Positions 8,291 to 16,365 are shown, numbered from the stretch's first letter. The stretch: DNA of 23,768 bases from Prevotellaceae bacterium (GCA_031285695.1 JAITVR010000020.1:1-23768); one strand, 5' to 3'. The notes: generated by a model not told the origin, from the sequence alone. Numbers and translations: made by a program.

Positions 8291-8728
8291 ATGGGTGCAA
8301 GAAAAAGATTAAGAGCTGAAGAGCTCAAGGCAGAGAAGAAGCAAAAGGCGGGAGCCGTGCTTCGCGATTGCCCCTCATCGCCCCGCAAAATGAGGCTGGT
8401 AGCCGACATGATACGCGGTGTTGAGGTAAACAAGGCGCTGGGAATTTTGAAATTCTCGAAAAAGCACGCCTCAATGGACGTGGAAAAGCTCCTCAAGTCG
8501 GCAATTGCCAACTGGGAAGCCAAAAACCAAGCCGACAAGCGTGATTTGGAAGAGGGCAGCGTTTTTGTAAAAGAAATTTTTGTTGACGGCGGCCGCATGC
8601 TGAAGCGCATTTCGCCCGCACCGCAAGGTCGCGCGTACCGCATTCGCAAGCGCTCCAACCACGTAAACATCGTGCTGGGCAGCAAGAAGGAAAAAGTAGA
8701 AGAAACCGTAACCGAAAAAGAAGCATAG
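8291..8728 (+). CDS. rplV: 50S ribosomal protein L22 (uL22)
   Basis: L22 has a beta hairpin lining the exit tunnel narrowing. The 145-residue product shows [30 protein letters not shown], the tunnel hairpin [32 protein letters not shown], and a charged tail [10 protein letters not shown]. It is slightly longer than the enterobacterial protein because of N- and C-terminal extensions. rpsC starts 3 bases after the stop, implying coupled translation. Confidence 0.98.
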   Translation: MGARKRLRAEELKAEKKQKAGAVLRDCPSSPRKMRLVADMIRGVEVNKALGILKFSKKHASMDVEKLLKSAIANWEAKNQADKRDLEEGSVFVKEIFVDGGRMLKRISPAPQGRAYRIRKRSNHVNIVLGSKKEKVEETVTEKEA

Positions 8729-8731
8729 AAG

Positions 8732-9541
8732 ATGGGACAAAAAATTAACCCGATAAGCAATCGCATAGGCATCATTCGCGGCTGGGATTCTAACTGGTAC
8801 GGTGGAAACAATTATGCAGGTAAAATCGTTGAAGACTCGAAAATTCGCAAGTACCTCAACGAACGTTTGGCCAAGGCAAGCCTTTCGCGCATCGTTATTG
8901 AGCGCACGCTAAAGCTCGTTACGGTAACCATCAACACAGCTCGCCCCGGTGTTATCATCGGCAAGGGCGGACAGGAAGTGGACAAGCTGAAGGAAGAGTT
9001 GAAAAAGCTCACCGGAAAAGATGTTCAAATCAACATTTTTGAGGTAAAACGTCCCGAATTAGACGCTACCATTGTTGCCAGCAACATTGCACGCCAGGTA
9101 GAAGGACGCGTTTCATACCGTCGCGCCATTAAAACAACCATGGCATCGACCATGCGCTTGGGTGCCGAAGGTATTAAGGTGCAAATTTCGGGTCGCGTAG
9201 GCGGCGTTGAAATTGCCCGCAGCGAAACCATTAAAGAAGGTCGCATACCCTTGCACACGCTTCGCGCCGATATTGATTACGCCTTGGCAGAAGCCTTGAC
9301 AAAAGTAGGTTTGCTCGGCATCAAGGTTTGGATTTGCAACGGCGAAGTTTACGGCAAGCGCGACTTGCTGCCCAACGTAGGCGTAGCAGCCGGTACAGCC
9401 GGTGCATCAGCCGGCGCAGGCAGCGATGACCGTCGCGGTGGACGCGGTGGCCGTGGTGGTGAGCGTCGCGGCGGCGGCGACCGTGGAGGTCGTGGCGGCG
9501 AACGCAGAAGCGGCGGCGAAGGTCGTGCTCCAAGAAGGTAA
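8732..9541 (+). CDS. rpsC: 30S ribosomal protein S3 (uS3) with RGG-rich C-terminal tail
   Basis: S3 forms part of the mRNA entry channel and its helicase activity. Residues 1-215 are a normal S3: [13 protein letters not shown], the KH domain with [20 protein letters not shown], then [15 protein letters not shown] and [12 protein letters not shown]. After [17 protein letters not shown] comes an Ala/Gly linker (about 218-230) and a tail of about 39 residues with six RGG triplets interspersed with ERR and DRG, ending APRR. Such arginine-glycine tails are typical of RNA-binding proteins and are absent from the enterobacterial S3. The tail codons follow the usage of the rest of the gene. It overlaps no other real gene. 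Confidence 0.97.
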   Translation: MGQKINPISNRIGIIRGWDSNWYGGNNYAGKIVEDSKIRKYLNERLAKASLSRIVIERTLKLVTVTINTARPGVIIGKGGQEVDKLKEELKKLTGKDVQINIFEVKRPELDATIVASNIARQVEGRVSYRRAIKTTMASTMRLGAEGIKVQISGRVGGVEIARSETIKEGRIPLHTLRADIDYALAEALTKVGLLGIKVWICNGEVYGKRDLLPNVGVAAGTAGASAGAGSDDRRGGRGGRGGERRGGGDRGGRGGERRSGGEGRAPRR

Positions 9542-9555
9542 GAAATTTTTAGCAC

Positions 9556-9632
9556 AAAGTTTGTAAAGTTGAAAGTTTGTAAAGTAACATTTCCACTTTA
9601 AACTTTAAGAACTTTAGGAACTTTAAGAACTC
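9556..9632. repeat. GTAAAGTT/AACTTTA heptad hairpin, family B copy 1 (rpsC-rplP gap)
   Basis: Left AAAGTT-TG-TAAAGT (9572-9585) pairs with ACTTTA-AACTTT (9595-9606), 12 pairs with a 2-base bulge, around loop AACATTTCC. A second left copy of AAAGTTTG (9556-9563) and two more AACTTTA units on the right extend the array. The same sequence family recurs before rpmJ. Confidence 0.85.
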
Positions 9633-9640
9633 AAAACAAA

Positions 9641-10072
9641 ATGTTACAGCCTAAAAAAACAACATACAGAAGGGTACAAAAGGGCAGAATGAAAGGCATT
9701 GCCCACCGTGGCAGCCAGCTTGCCTTCGGCTCTTTCGGTATCAAAACCTTGGAAACTTGCTGGATTACCGGTAAGCAAATAGAGGCAGCCCGTCAGGCCA
9801 TTACCCGCTACATGAAGCGTGAAGGTCAGCTGTGGATTCGCATATTCCCCGACAAGCCCATTACCAAAAAGCCCGCCGAAGTGCGCATGGGTAAAGGTAA
9901 AGGTGCTCCCGAAGGATTTGTTGCTCCGGTTACTCCCGGTCGCATGATTTTTGAAATAGAGGGCGTTCCCTTTGCCATAGCGCAAGAAGCGCTTCGCCTT
10001 GGCGCCCAAAAGTTGCCTGTTACTACCAAGTTTGTAGTGCGCAGGGATTACGTAATGGAAAAAGCAGAATAA
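9641..10072 (+). CDS. rplP: 50S ribosomal protein L16 (uL16)
   Basis: L16 helps position A-site tRNA and organises the central protuberance side. The 143-residue product shows [64 protein letters not shown], and [19 protein letters not shown], whose Arg is the site of hydroxylation in Escherichia coli. Length and order are usual, and the next gene starts 3 bases after the stop. Confidence 0.98.
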   Translation: MLQPKKTTYRRVQKGRMKGIAHRGSQLAFGSFGIKTLETCWITGKQIEAARQAITRYMKREGQLWIRIFPDKPITKKPAEVRMGKGKGAPEGFVAPVTPGRMIFEIEGVPFAIAQEALRLGAQKLPVTTKFVVRRDYVMEKAE

Positions 10073-10075
10073 GCC

Positions 10076-10276
10076 ATGAAAGTAACCGAAGTAAAAGAAA
10101 TGACCACCAAGGAAATCTTGGAAAAGGTAGAGTTGGAAAAAGGTCAAATGGCCAAAATGCGCCTTAACCACGCCATATCGCCGCTCGAAAACCCAACAAA
10201 GCTGAAGCAAGCCCGCAAGGACGTTGCCCGCATGTTGACCGTTTTGCGCGAAAGAGAAATTAACGAGAAAAAGTAA
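10076..10276 (+). CDS. rpmC: 50S ribosomal protein L29 (uL29)
   Basis: L29 is a small two-helix protein at the tunnel exit next to L23. The 66-residue product has EVKEMTTKEILEKVELEKGQMAKMRLNHAISPLENPTKLKQARKDVARMLTVLREREI, matching the family's helix-turn-helix hairpin with the typical N-P-x-x-hydrophobic turn. It is tightly packed, 3 bases after rplP and 6 before rpsQ, so it is probably translated by coupling. Confidence 0.97.
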   Translation: MKVTEVKEMTTKEILEKVELEKGQMAKMRLNHAISPLENPTKLKQARKDVARMLTVLREREINEKK

Positions 10277-10282
10277 CAAGCA

Positions 10283-10546
10283 ATGGAAACCACTGAAAGA
10301 AGCCTTAGAAAGGAAAGAATAGGCGTTGTAACCAGCAACAAGATGGAAAAATCCATTGTGGTTGCCGTACAGCGTAAGGTAAAACACCCCGTTTACGGAA
10401 AGTTCCTCAAGCGCACCACCAAGTTTGTGGCGCACGACGAAAAGAACGAGTGCAGCGAAGGCGATACCGTAAAAATTATGGAAACCCGCCCGCTCAGCAA
10501 AAGCAAGCGCTGGAGGTTAGTAGAAATCTTAGAAAAAGTAAAGTAA
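10283..10546 (+). CDS. rpsQ: 30S ribosomal protein S17 (uS17)
   Basis: S17 is a primary 16S rRNA binder with an OB fold. The 87-residue product contains [75 protein letters not shown], including the GxVxSxKMxKTxxV-type start and the RPLSKxKRWR end that define the family. It lies 3 bases ahead of rplN. Confidence 0.98.
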   Translation: METTERSLRKERIGVVTSNKMEKSIVVAVQRKVKHPVYGKFLKRTTKFVAHDEKNECSEGDTVKIMETRPLSKSKRWRLVEILEKVK

Positions 10547-10549
10547 GCC

Positions 10550-10915
10550 ATGATACAGCAAGAATCGAGATTACAGGTGGCCGACAACAGCGGAGCAAAG
10601 GAAGTACTTTGCATTCGCGTGCTCGGCGGCACAAAGAGGCGCTACGCCTCCATTGGCGACAAAATTGTGGTAAGCGTAAAGAGCGCATCAGCCGGTGGCG
10701 ACGCCAAAAAAGGCACCGTATCAAAGGCCGTAATAGTGCGCACCAGCAAAGAAGTACGCCGCGCCGATGGCTCCTACATTCGCTTTGACGACAACGCCTG
10801 CGTGCTTTTGAACAACCAGGGCGAAATCAAAGGAACCCGCATATTTGGCCCCGTAGCACGTGAGCTGCGCGACAGCTACATGAAAATTGTATCGCTCGCC
10901 CCCGAAGTGCTATAA
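10550..10915 (+). CDS. rplN: 50S ribosomal protein L14 (uL14)
   Basis: L14 is part of the subunit interface and the docking site of the silencing factor RsfS. The 121-residue product begins [37 protein letters not shown] and continues with the basic loop and [50 protein letters not shown], a full-length match. It follows rpsQ by 3 bases and precedes rplX by 32 bases. Confidence 0.98.
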   Translation: MIQQESRLQVADNSGAKEVLCIRVLGGTKRRYASIGDKIVVSVKSASAGGDAKKGTVSKAVIVRTSKEVRRADGSYIRFDDNACVLLNNQGEIKGTRIFGPVARELRDSYMKIVSLAPEVL

Positions 10916-10947
10916 GCAAAAACGTAAATTTTGAAAAACAGAAAACC

Positions 10948-11274
10948 ATGTCTGGTAAAGTAAAACTTAAAATAAAAAAAGGCGATAACGTTACCGTAAT
11001 TGCCGGCGACGACAAGGGCAAAAAGGGTCGCGTACTCGAAGTGCTCATTGACGAAAACCGTGCTATTGTAGAAGGCGTTAACATGGTGTCAAAGCACACC
11101 AAGCCCAACGCAAAGCACCCGCAAGGCGGCATCATCAAGCAGGAAGCACCGCTTCAAATTTCAAACTTGATGGTGAACGATGGCGAAGGCAATCCTACTA
11201 AAGTAGGCCGTCGCATGGGCGAAAAAGATAAATTAGTACGCTACGCAAAAACAACTCAAGCAGAGATTAAGTAA
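10948..11274 (+). CDS. rplX: 50S ribosomal protein L24 (uL24)
   Basis: L24 initiates 50S assembly. The 108-residue product contains the KOW motif ([25 protein letters not shown], residues 7-31), [32 protein letters not shown] and a C-terminal segment with KVGRR. The last base of its stop codon is the first base of the rplE start (TAATG), so the two genes are translationally coupled. The gene order after rplN is conserved across bacteria. Confidence 0.98.
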   Translation: MSGKVKLKIKKGDNVTVIAGDDKGKKGRVLEVLIDENRAIVEGVNMVSKHTKPNAKHPQGGIIKQEAPLQISNLMVNDGEGNPTKVGRRMGEKDKLVRYAKTTQAEIK

Positions 11275-11876
11275 TGGCAAAAACAGCAACCCCGCAGGCA
11301 CAGGCGGCAGCGCAGGGATACATTCCTACGCTAAAGAAAAAATACAGGGAAGAAATCGTGCCCGCCCTTGTAAAAGAATTCGGCTACAAAAGCGTAATGC
11401 AAGCGCCCCGTCTCGAAAAAATCGTGATTAACCAGGGCGTTGGCATAGCTACTGCCGACAAAAAACTGATTGACGTAGCGCAAAACGAGCTAACCGCAAT
11501 TGCCGGACAAAAGGCAATGGTTACCCGCGCCACCAAAGATATTTCAAACTTCAAGTTGCGCAAGGGCATGCCCATTGGCGTAAAGGTAACCCTTCGCGAC
11601 CAGCGCATGTACGAGTTTCTCGAAAGGCTCATTCACATCTCACTGCCCCGTATCCGCGACTTCAGCGGCATCAGCGATAAGCTGGACGGACGCGGCAACT
11701 ACAACCTCGGTGTAAAGGAGCAAATCATTTTCCCCGAAATTGACATTGAAAAGGTAACCAAAATCATGGGCTTAGAAATGACCTTTGTTACCACCGCCGA
11801 AAAAGATGAAGAAGCTTACGCGCTGCTTCGCCACTTTGGCCTTCCTTTTAAGAACGCAAAAAAACAACAAGCATAA
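11274..11876 (+). CDS. rplE: 50S ribosomal protein L5 (uL5)
   Basis: L5 binds 5S rRNA in the central protuberance and contacts P-site tRNA. The 200-residue product has [74 protein letters not shown] and the [23 protein letters not shown] end. A short Ala/Gln-rich N-terminal extension (about 18 residues) precedes the conserved part. It overlaps rplX and rpsN each by one base. In Escherichia coli this is the site of S8 control; no such structure was recognised here. Confidence 0.98.
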   Translation: MAKTATPQAQAAAQGYIPTLKKKYREEIVPALVKEFGYKSVMQAPRLEKIVINQGVGIATADKKLIDVAQNELTAIAGQKAMVTRATKDISNFKLRKGMPIGVKVTLRDQRMYEFLERLIHISLPRIRDFSGISDKLDGRGNYNLGVKEQIIFPEIDIEKVTKIMGLEMTFVTTAEKDEEAYALLRHFGLPFKNAKKQQA

Positions 11877-12145
11877 TGGCAAAAGAATGCATGAAGGCAC
11901 GCGAAGTGAAGCGTGCAAAAATGGTGGCAAAGTACGCCGAAAAGCGTAAGGCACTGAAGGAAGCCGGCGACTACGCGGCCTTGGCCAAGTTGCCCAAAAA
12001 CTCAAGCGCCGTGCGCCTGCACAACCGCTGCATGTTAACCGGTCGCCCCAAAGGCTACATTCGCCAGTTCGGCATCAGCCGTATTACTTTTAGGGAAATG
12101 GCCAGCCAAGGTTTGATTCCCGGCGTAAGAAAGGCAAGTTGGTAG
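11876..12145 (+). CDS. rpsN: 30S ribosomal protein S14 (uS14), zinc-free long form
   Basis: S14 is a 30S head protein. The 89-residue length and [42 protein letters not shown] end mark the long form without the CXXC zinc ribbons of the short type. Its N-terminus ([20 protein letters not shown]) is normal. It starts on the last base of the rplE stop codon and is followed by an unusually long 163-base gap before rpsH containing a cloverleaf-like repeat. Confidence 0.97.
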   Translation: MAKECMKAREVKRAKMVAKYAEKRKALKEAGDYAALAKLPKNSSAVRLHNRCMLTGRPKGYIRQFGISRITFREMASQGLIPGVRKASW

Positions 12146-12151
12146 AGTGCT

Positions 12152-12214
12152 TGTCATTCCGCGCTTGACGCGGAATCCCCATTGAGGAGATTGCGGGTCA
12201 AGCCCGCAATGACA
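12152..12214. repeat. Double-hairpin TGTCATTCCGCG repeat, family D copy 1 (rpsN-rpsH gap)
   Basis: Outer arms TGTCATT (12152-12158) and AATGACA (12208-12214) frame two 8-bp hairpins: ATTCCGCG/CGCGGAAT (12156-12163 with 12169-12176, loop CTTGA) and ATTGCGGG/CCCGCAAT (12190-12197 with 12203-12210, loop TCAAG). Elements of this type are dispersed in many bacterial genomes. A second copy lies between secY and map. Confidence 0.92.
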
Positions 12215-12308
12215 GCATAAGAAATAGTATTAGATAAAATAATTATTGGATATCGGGTGCGGACAATTTTGTTGCAGCGCTGAGTATATCGAAAAAACAT
12301 TTTTAAAA
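12215..12308 (+). promoter_or_regulatory. Rest of the rpsN-rpsH gap, possible structured leader of rpsH
   Basis: Nested inverted segments GATAT (12249-12253), TGC and ACAA face TTGT, GCA and ATATC (12286-12290), which could fold into an interrupted stem just upstream of the start codon. No TAnnTTTG box or Shine-Dalgarno sequence is seen. A protein-binding role is possible but speculative. Confidence 0.3.
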
Positions 12309-12704
12309 ATGACTGATCCAATAGCAGACTTCTTAACAAGAATTCGCAACGCCGTAAAGGCAGGACACAAGGTGGTGGAAATTCCCGCCTCCAACACCAA
12401 GAAGGAAATAACCCGCATTCTTCATGAAAAAGGCTACATTCTTAGCTACAAGTTCATGGAAGAAGGACCTCAGGGCAGCATTAAAATTGCCCTCAAGTAC
12501 CACCCCGAAACCAAGCGCAGCGCTATCAAGGATTTGAAGCGCGTGAGCACGCCGGGTCTTCGCCGCTACGCCGGCGTGGACACCATGCCCTCGGTGCTGA
12601 ACGGCTTGGGTGTGGCCATTGTTTCTACCTCAAAAGGTTTGATGACTGATAAGGAAGCACGCTTGCAAAACGTAGGCGGCGAAGTACTTTGCTACGTATA
12701 TTAG
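12309..12704 (+). CDS. rpsH: 30S ribosomal protein S8 (uS8)
   Basis: S8 binds the 16S central domain early in assembly and in Escherichia coli represses the spc genes. The 131-residue product from the ATG at 12309 begins [34 protein letters not shown] and ends [32 protein letters not shown], a complete family match. An upstream in-frame ATG at 12246 would add 21 residues unlike any S8 (with several Cys), so it is rejected. It is followed by rplF after 20 bases. Confidence 0.97.
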   Translation: MTDPIADFLTRIRNAVKAGHKVVEIPASNTKKEITRILHEKGYILSYKFMEEGPQGSIKIALKYHPETKRSAIKDLKRVSTPGLRRYAGVDTMPSVLNGLGVAIVSTSKGLMTDKEARLQNVGGEVLCYVY

Positions 12705-12724
12705 AAATTTCAAATTATAATTAA

Positions 12725-13285
12725 ATGTCACGTATTGGTAAATTACCTGTAAACCTGCCGCAAGGCGTTACCGTAACGGTAGCCGCCGGAAATGTGGTTG
12801 TGGTTAAAGGACCTCAAGGCGAGCTTAAGCAAGCGGTGGATAAAGACATCACCGTTGCCGTTGAGGGTGGTCAAGTAAAAGTTGCGCGTCCTACCGACCA
12901 GCCGCGCCATCGCTCCATGCACGGCCTGTACCGCGCACTCATCAGCAACATGGTGGTGGGCGTATCGGAAGGTTACACCATTCAGCAGGAGCTGGTGGGT
13001 GTGGGCTTCAAGGTTGAAGTAAAGGGACAAGTTTTGGAGTTGAGCCTCGGCTTTTCGCACGAAATTCACCTTATGCTTCCCAAAGAGGTAAAGGCCGAAG
13101 CGCCAGCCGTAAAGAAGGGCGAAGCGCCGCTTCTCATTCTTAAATCGGCAGACAAGCAGCTTGTAGGACAAGTTGCCGCAAAAATACGCTCGCTGCGCAA
13201 GCCCGAGCCGTACAAAGGTAAAGGTATTAAATTTGTTGGCGAACAACTTCGCCGCAAGGCCGGTAAATCGGCTGCATCTAAATAA
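12725..13285 (+). CDS. rplF: 50S ribosomal protein L6 (uL6)
   Basis: L6 lies near the factor-binding region of the large subunit. The 186-residue product begins MSRIGKLPVNLPQGVTV, has VKGPQGELKQAVDKDI and RHRSMHGLYRALISNMVVGVSEGYTIQQELVGVGFKVEVKGQVLELSLGFSHEI, and ends with LRKPEPYKGKGIKFVGEQLRRKAGKSAASK, all typical. A short extra stretch (VKAEAPAVKKGEAPLLIL) lies in the second domain. rplR follows after 15 bases that contain a strong Shine-Dalgarno sequence. Confidence 0.98.
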   Translation: MSRIGKLPVNLPQGVTVTVAAGNVVVVKGPQGELKQAVDKDITVAVEGGQVKVARPTDQPRHRSMHGLYRALISNMVVGVSEGYTIQQELVGVGFKVEVKGQVLELSLGFSHEIHLMLPKEVKAEAPAVKKGEAPLLILKSADKQLVGQVAAKIRSLRKPEPYKGKGIKFVGEQLRRKAGKSAASK

Positions 13286-13287
13286 GC

Positions 13288-13293
13288 AGGAGG
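13288..13293 (+). promoter_or_regulatory. Strong Shine-Dalgarno sequence of rplR
   Basis: AGGAGG lies 7 bases before the rplR ATG at 13301. Most genes of this window have no such motif, in line with Bacteroidota ribosomes whose anti-Shine-Dalgarno is reported to be sequestered, so this perfect match stands out. Confidence 0.85.
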
Positions 13294-13300
13294 ATAATCA

Positions 13301-13675
13301 ATGGCACTATCAAAAACAGAAAGAAGGCAGCGCATTAAGTACCGCATTCGTAAAACGATTAACGGTACGGCAGAGCGCCCGCGCATGGCGGTTTACCGCA
13401 GCAACGACCAAATTTACGTTCAGCTTATTGACGATACAGCTTGCGAAGGTCAGGGTTCGACCCTGCTTCAGGCCAGCTCGGTAGAAAAAGCAGTTGCTGA
13501 GCAAGTAAAAGGCAAAACCAAGCAGGAAATTGCCACAGCAGTAGGAAAAATTGCCGCTGAGCGCGCCGCTGCAAAAGGTATTAAGGAAGTGGTATTTGAC
13601 CGCGGAGGTTTCCTGTACCACGGACGTGTTAAATGTTTAGCCGACGCTGCCCGCGAAGGTGGCTTAAAATTCTAA
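13301..13675 (+). CDS. rplR: 50S ribosomal protein L18 (uL18)
   Basis: L18 binds 5S rRNA and helps mount it on the large subunit. The 124-residue product shows the basic start [44 protein letters not shown], the [36 protein letters not shown] end that defines the family, and a slightly enlarged middle. It is one of only two genes in the operon with a strong Shine-Dalgarno sequence. rpsE starts 7 bases later. Confidence 0.98.
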   Translation: MALSKTERRQRIKYRIRKTINGTAERPRMAVYRSNDQIYVQLIDDTACEGQGSTLLQASSVEKAVAEQVKGKTKQEIATAVGKIAAERAAAKGIKEVVFDRGGFLYHGRVKCLADAAREGGLKF

Positions 13676-13682
13676 TAAGCGT

Positions 13683-14204
13683 ATGTCAGAAAATTCAAAC
13701 GTAAAAAAAGTAAAAACTACCGACCTTGAGCTTAAGGACAGGTTGGTGGCCATTCAGCGCGTTACCAAGGTAACCAAGGGTGGACGTCACTTCAGCTTTG
13801 CTGCCATTGTGGTAGTAGGCAACGAAAACGGCGTAGTAGGCTACGGCTTGGGCAAGGCCAACGAAGTTTCCATCGCCATCAGCAAGGGCATTGAGGACGC
13901 AAAAAAGAACTTGGTAAAAGTTCCGGTATTCAAGGGAACTATACCGCACGAGCAGGTGGCAAAATTTGGCGGTGCTCGCGTGTTCATGCGCCCCGCAGCT
14001 CCCGGTACTGGTGTTAAGGCCGGCGGCGCTATGCGCGCTGTGTTCGAGAGCGTGGGCATTCACGACGTGCTGGCTAAGTCAAAAGGTTCATCGAACCCGC
14101 ACAACCTGGTAAAAGCGACGGTAAACGCACTCCTCGAGCTGCGCGACGCCTATGCAGTGGCCAACGTTCGCGGCGTATCGCTAAGCAAAGTGTTCAACGG
14201 TTAA
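13683..14204 (+). CDS. rpsE: 30S ribosomal protein S5 (uS5)
   Basis: S5 lies at the back of the decoding region and the mRNA entry and affects accuracy. The 173-residue product contains [49 protein letters not shown] (double-stranded RNA-binding-like domain) and the second domain with [55 protein letters not shown]. Length and order are as expected. rpmD follows after 22 bases. Confidence 0.98.
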   Translation: MSENSNVKKVKTTDLELKDRLVAIQRVTKVTKGGRHFSFAAIVVVGNENGVVGYGLGKANEVSIAISKGIEDAKKNLVKVPVFKGTIPHEQVAKFGGARVFMRPAAPGTGVKAGGAMRAVFESVGIHDVLAKSKGSSNPHNLVKATVNALLELRDAYAVANVRGVSLSKVFNG

Positions 14205-14211
14205 TTCTAAC

Positions 14212-14217
14212 GGAGGT
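14212..14217 (+). promoter_or_regulatory. Strong Shine-Dalgarno sequence of rpmD
   Basis: GGAGGT lies 9 bases before the rpmD ATG at 14227, the second strong ribosome binding site found in the superoperon. Confidence 0.8.
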
Positions 14218-14226
14218 AAAAAGAAA

Positions 14227-14409
14227 ATGGCAACAGTAAAAATCACACAGGTGCGCAGCCAAATTGGCGCCACCGACAAGCAAAAAGCCACGCTCCGCAG
14301 CCTGAAGTTGGGTAAAATCAACCGCAGCACCGAGCGCGACGATAGCGACACGGTAGTAAAAGGCATGATTGCCGCCGTGAGCCACTTGGTAAAAGTAGAA
14401 AAGGTTTAA
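14227..14409 (+). CDS. rpmD: 50S ribosomal protein L30 (uL30)
   Basis: L30 is a small peripheral protein of the large subunit. The 60-residue product MATVKITQVRSQIGATDKQ with TLRSLKLGKINRSTERDDSDTVVKGMIAAVSHLVKVEKV matches the bacterial short form: the I-G-x-x-x-K-Q-x-x-T-L-x-x-L-x-L turn and the final V-x-H-L-V-x-V strand. Its position between rpsE and rplO supports the call. A family A hairpin array fills the following 90-base gap. Confidence 0.97.
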   Translation: MATVKITQVRSQIGATDKQKATLRSLKLGKINRSTERDDSDTVVKGMIAAVSHLVKVEKV

Positions 14410-14420
14410 CGTTAGGACAA

Positions 14421-14490
14421 AGCGATATGCGATGTGCGACATGCGAAAAAGCAGGTCGCAAGTCGCAAGTCGAGAAGTCGCAAATCGAAT
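14421..14490. repeat. GCGATAT/GTCGCAA heptad array, family A copy 2 (rpmD-rplO gap)
   Basis: Left: GCGATAT, GCGATGT, GCGACAT, GCGAAAA in strict 7-base phase (from 14423). Right: GTCGCAA, GTCGCAA, GTCGAGA, then AGTCGCAA and ATCGA. GCGAC and GTCGC cores pair. The array ends 10 bases before the rplO start. Confidence 0.88.
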
Positions 14491-14499
14491 AAGGAAAAA

Positions 14500-14949
14500 A
14501 TGGAACTAAGCAATTTAACCCCCGCAGCGGGTTCAACACATAAGGAAAAGCGCATTGGTCGTGGCGAAGGCTCCGGTCGTGGAGGCACCTCTACGCGCGG
14601 TCACAAGGGTGCGCAATCTCGCTCGGGCTACTCGCGCAAAAAAGGTTTTGAAGGCGGCCAAATGCCGCTACAGCGCCGCCTGCCCAAGTTTGGCTTTAAG
14701 AACATCAACCGCGTGGAGTATAAGGCTATCAACCTGTATATGTTGCAGGTTTTGGCCGAAAAAACAAAGCTGGAAGTTATTACCGAAGCCACTTTTGTGG
14801 AGCACGGTTTAGCTTCAAAAAACGACAGAATTAAAATCTTGGGTCAAGGTCAGCTCAGCGCAAAGCTCGAAGTTTCGGCGCACGCCTTCTCAAAGTCAGC
14901 CATTGCCGCTATTGAGGCGCAGCAGGGTAAGGCTACCACGGTAAAGTAA
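14500..14949 (+). CDS. rplO: 50S ribosomal protein L15 (uL15)
   Basis: L15 is an assembly protein with a long extended N-terminus that penetrates the 23S rRNA. The 149-residue product from the ATG at 14500 begins MELSNLTPAAGSTHKEKRIGRGEGSGRGGTSTRGHKGAQSRSGYSRKKGFEGGQMPLQRRLPKFGFKN, a clear match, followed by the globular C-terminal domain. An in-frame upstream ATG (14434) would translate the repeat array into a basic extension unlike L15 and is rejected. Confidence 0.97.
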   Translation: MELSNLTPAAGSTHKEKRIGRGEGSGRGGTSTRGHKGAQSRSGYSRKKGFEGGQMPLQRRLPKFGFKNINRVEYKAINLYMLQVLAEKTKLEVITEATFVEHGLASKNDRIKILGQGQLSAKLEVSAHAFSKSAIAAIEAQQGKATTVK

Positions 14950-14959
14950 AAATCGGACT

Positions 14960-15030
14960 AAGCGATATGCGATATTCGACGTGCGAAAGAAGCTGTCGCA
15001 TATCGCAAGTCGAAAAGTCGCAAGTCGCAT
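14960..15030. repeat. GCGATAT/TCGCATA heptad hairpin, family A copy 3 (rplO-secY gap)
   Basis: A perfect 11-bp stem GCGATATGCGA / TCGCATATCGC joins 14962-14972 with 14996-15006. The right side continues with AGTCGAAA, AGTCGCA, AGTCGCA to 15029. It shares its unit vocabulary with the arrays near 5360 and 14430. Confidence 0.9.
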
Positions 15031-15039
15031 TATAAAGGC

Positions 15040-16356
15040 ATGAAGAAGTTTATTGAAACGCTAAAGAACATTTTTAGGATTGAAGACCTAAGAAAGCGCA
15101 TTCTGTTTACGCTGGCAATTTTGTTGGTGTACAGGTTGGGTTGCTACGTGGTAATTCCCGGAGTTGACCCTTCGCAACTTGCTGATTTGCAACAACAAGC
15201 AAGCGAAGGCTTGATGGGCTTGCTCAACATGTTCTCGGGCGGTGCGTTTGGCAACGCTGCTATTTTTGGACTTGGCGTAATGCCCTACATCTCGGCCTCC
15301 ATTGTGGTGCAGCTGCTGGGCATGATGGTTCCCTACTTCCAGCGCTTGCAGCGCGAAGGAGAAAGCGGTCGCCGTAAGATTAACCAAATTACAAGGTACT
15401 TGACGCTCGTTATTTTGTGCTTCCAAGCGCCGGCGTATTTGGCCAACCTACACATGCAGCTACCCCCCGAAGCCTTTATGATAAAGGGAGTTTACTTCAC
15501 TGTTTTCTCCACCATTGTGCTCATGGCAGGTACCATGTTCATTATGTGGTTGGGCGAAAAAATTACGGATAAAGGTTTGGGCAACGGCATTTCGCTCATC
15601 ATCATGGTGGGTATTGTGGCACGACTTCCCTTTGCTATTATTTCCGAATTTGGCTCGCGCTTTTCGCAGCAAGCCGGCGGTTTGATAATGTTTGTGGTAG
15701 AAATTGTAATACTGTTTTTGGTTTTTGTAGCCACTATTGCACTGGTGCAGGGCGTGCGCAAAATTCCTGTACAGTACGCTAAGCGAATTGTAGGCAACAA
15801 GCAGTACGGCGGCGTTCGTCAGTACATTCCGCTGAAGATAAACGCAGCAGGCGTTATGCCCATTATTTTTGCGCAGGCGCTCATGTTTTTGCCCATGATT
15901 TTCTCAAAGTTTGAGGCCACTTCTGCTATTGCGGTTGCGTTTTCAAACTACACCGGACTTTGGTACAACCTGCTCTTTGGCTTAATGGTGGTAGCCTTTA
16001 CCTACGCCTACACGGCGGTAACGGTTAACCCCACCAACATGGCCGAAGAAATGAAGAAAAACGGCGGATTTATTCCCGGAGTAAAACCAGGCAAGCAAAC
16101 TGCCGGCTATATCGACAGCATCATGTCGCGCATTACGCTGCCCGGCTCTATCTTCTTAGCATTTGTGGCTATTATGCCTGCTTTTGCCATGAAGTTGGGC
16201 ATCAGCAACCAGTTTGCGCAATTTTTTGGCGGAACATCGCTGCTCATTTTGGTGGGCGTGGTGCTCGATACGCTACAGCAAATTGAAAGTCACCTACTCT
16301 CGCGCCACTACGATGGCTTGATGAAAACAGGACGACTGAAGGGTAGAAACGGATAA
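15040..16356 (+). CDS. secY: Protein translocase channel subunit SecY
   Basis: SecY is the inner-membrane pore through which unfolded proteins are exported or inserted. The 438-residue product has the ten expected hydrophobic helices, starting with RILFTLAILLVYRLGCYVVIPGVD; GLMGLLNMFSGGAFGNAAIFGLGVMPYISASI forms the plug and second helix; QREGESGRRKINQ is the first cytosolic loop; RIVGNKQYGGVRQYIPLKINAAGVMPIIFA and NPTNMAEEMKKNGGFIPGVKPGKQT form the SecA and ribosome docking loops. The order rplO-secY is conserved; adk, often next, is missing. Confidence 0.98.
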   Translation: MKKFIETLKNIFRIEDLRKRILFTLAILLVYRLGCYVVIPGVDPSQLADLQQQASEGLMGLLNMFSGGAFGNAAIFGLGVMPYISASIVVQLLGMMVPYFQRLQREGESGRRKINQITRYLTLVILCFQAPAYLANLHMQLPPEAFMIKGVYFTVFSTIVLMAGTMFIMWLGEKITDKGLGNGISLIIMVGIVARLPFAIISEFGSRFSQQAGGLIMFVVEIVILFLVFVATIALVQGVRKIPVQYAKRIVGNKQYGGVRQYIPLKINAAGVMPIIFAQALMFLPMIFSKFEATSAIAVAFSNYTGLWYNLLFGLMVVAFTYAYTAVTVNPTNMAEEMKKNGGFIPGVKPGKQTAGYIDSIMSRITLPGSIFLAFVAIMPAFAMKLGISNQFAQFFGGTSLLILVGVVLDTLQQIESHLLSRHYDGLMKTGRLKGRNG

Positions 16357-16365
16357 AAATAGCGT

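Noticed and set aside
9321..9555. Minus-strand reading frames rich in His/Arg or Pro/Arg opposite the end of rpsC
   Set aside because: They are the antisense of the RGG-coding repeat; no start context, promoter or family match supports them.
9644..10435. Long (263-residue) minus-strand frame opposite rplP, rpmC and rpsQ
   Set aside because: It spans three genuine ribosomal protein genes and has the Phe/Leu/His-rich look of an antisense shadow.
12152..12214. Family D element as a tRNA-like gene or terminator
   Set aside because: It has a cloverleaf look but no acceptor stem, anticodon or T-arm consensus, and there is no T tract after the hairpins.
12246..12308. N-terminal extension of rpsH
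   Set aside because: The added 21 residues resemble no S8 protein; the canonical MTDPIADFL start is at 12309.
14434..14499. N-terminal extension of rplO
   Set aside because: It translates the family A repeat array into an Arg/Lys/Ser-rich peptide with no counterpart in L15; the family start is at 14500.
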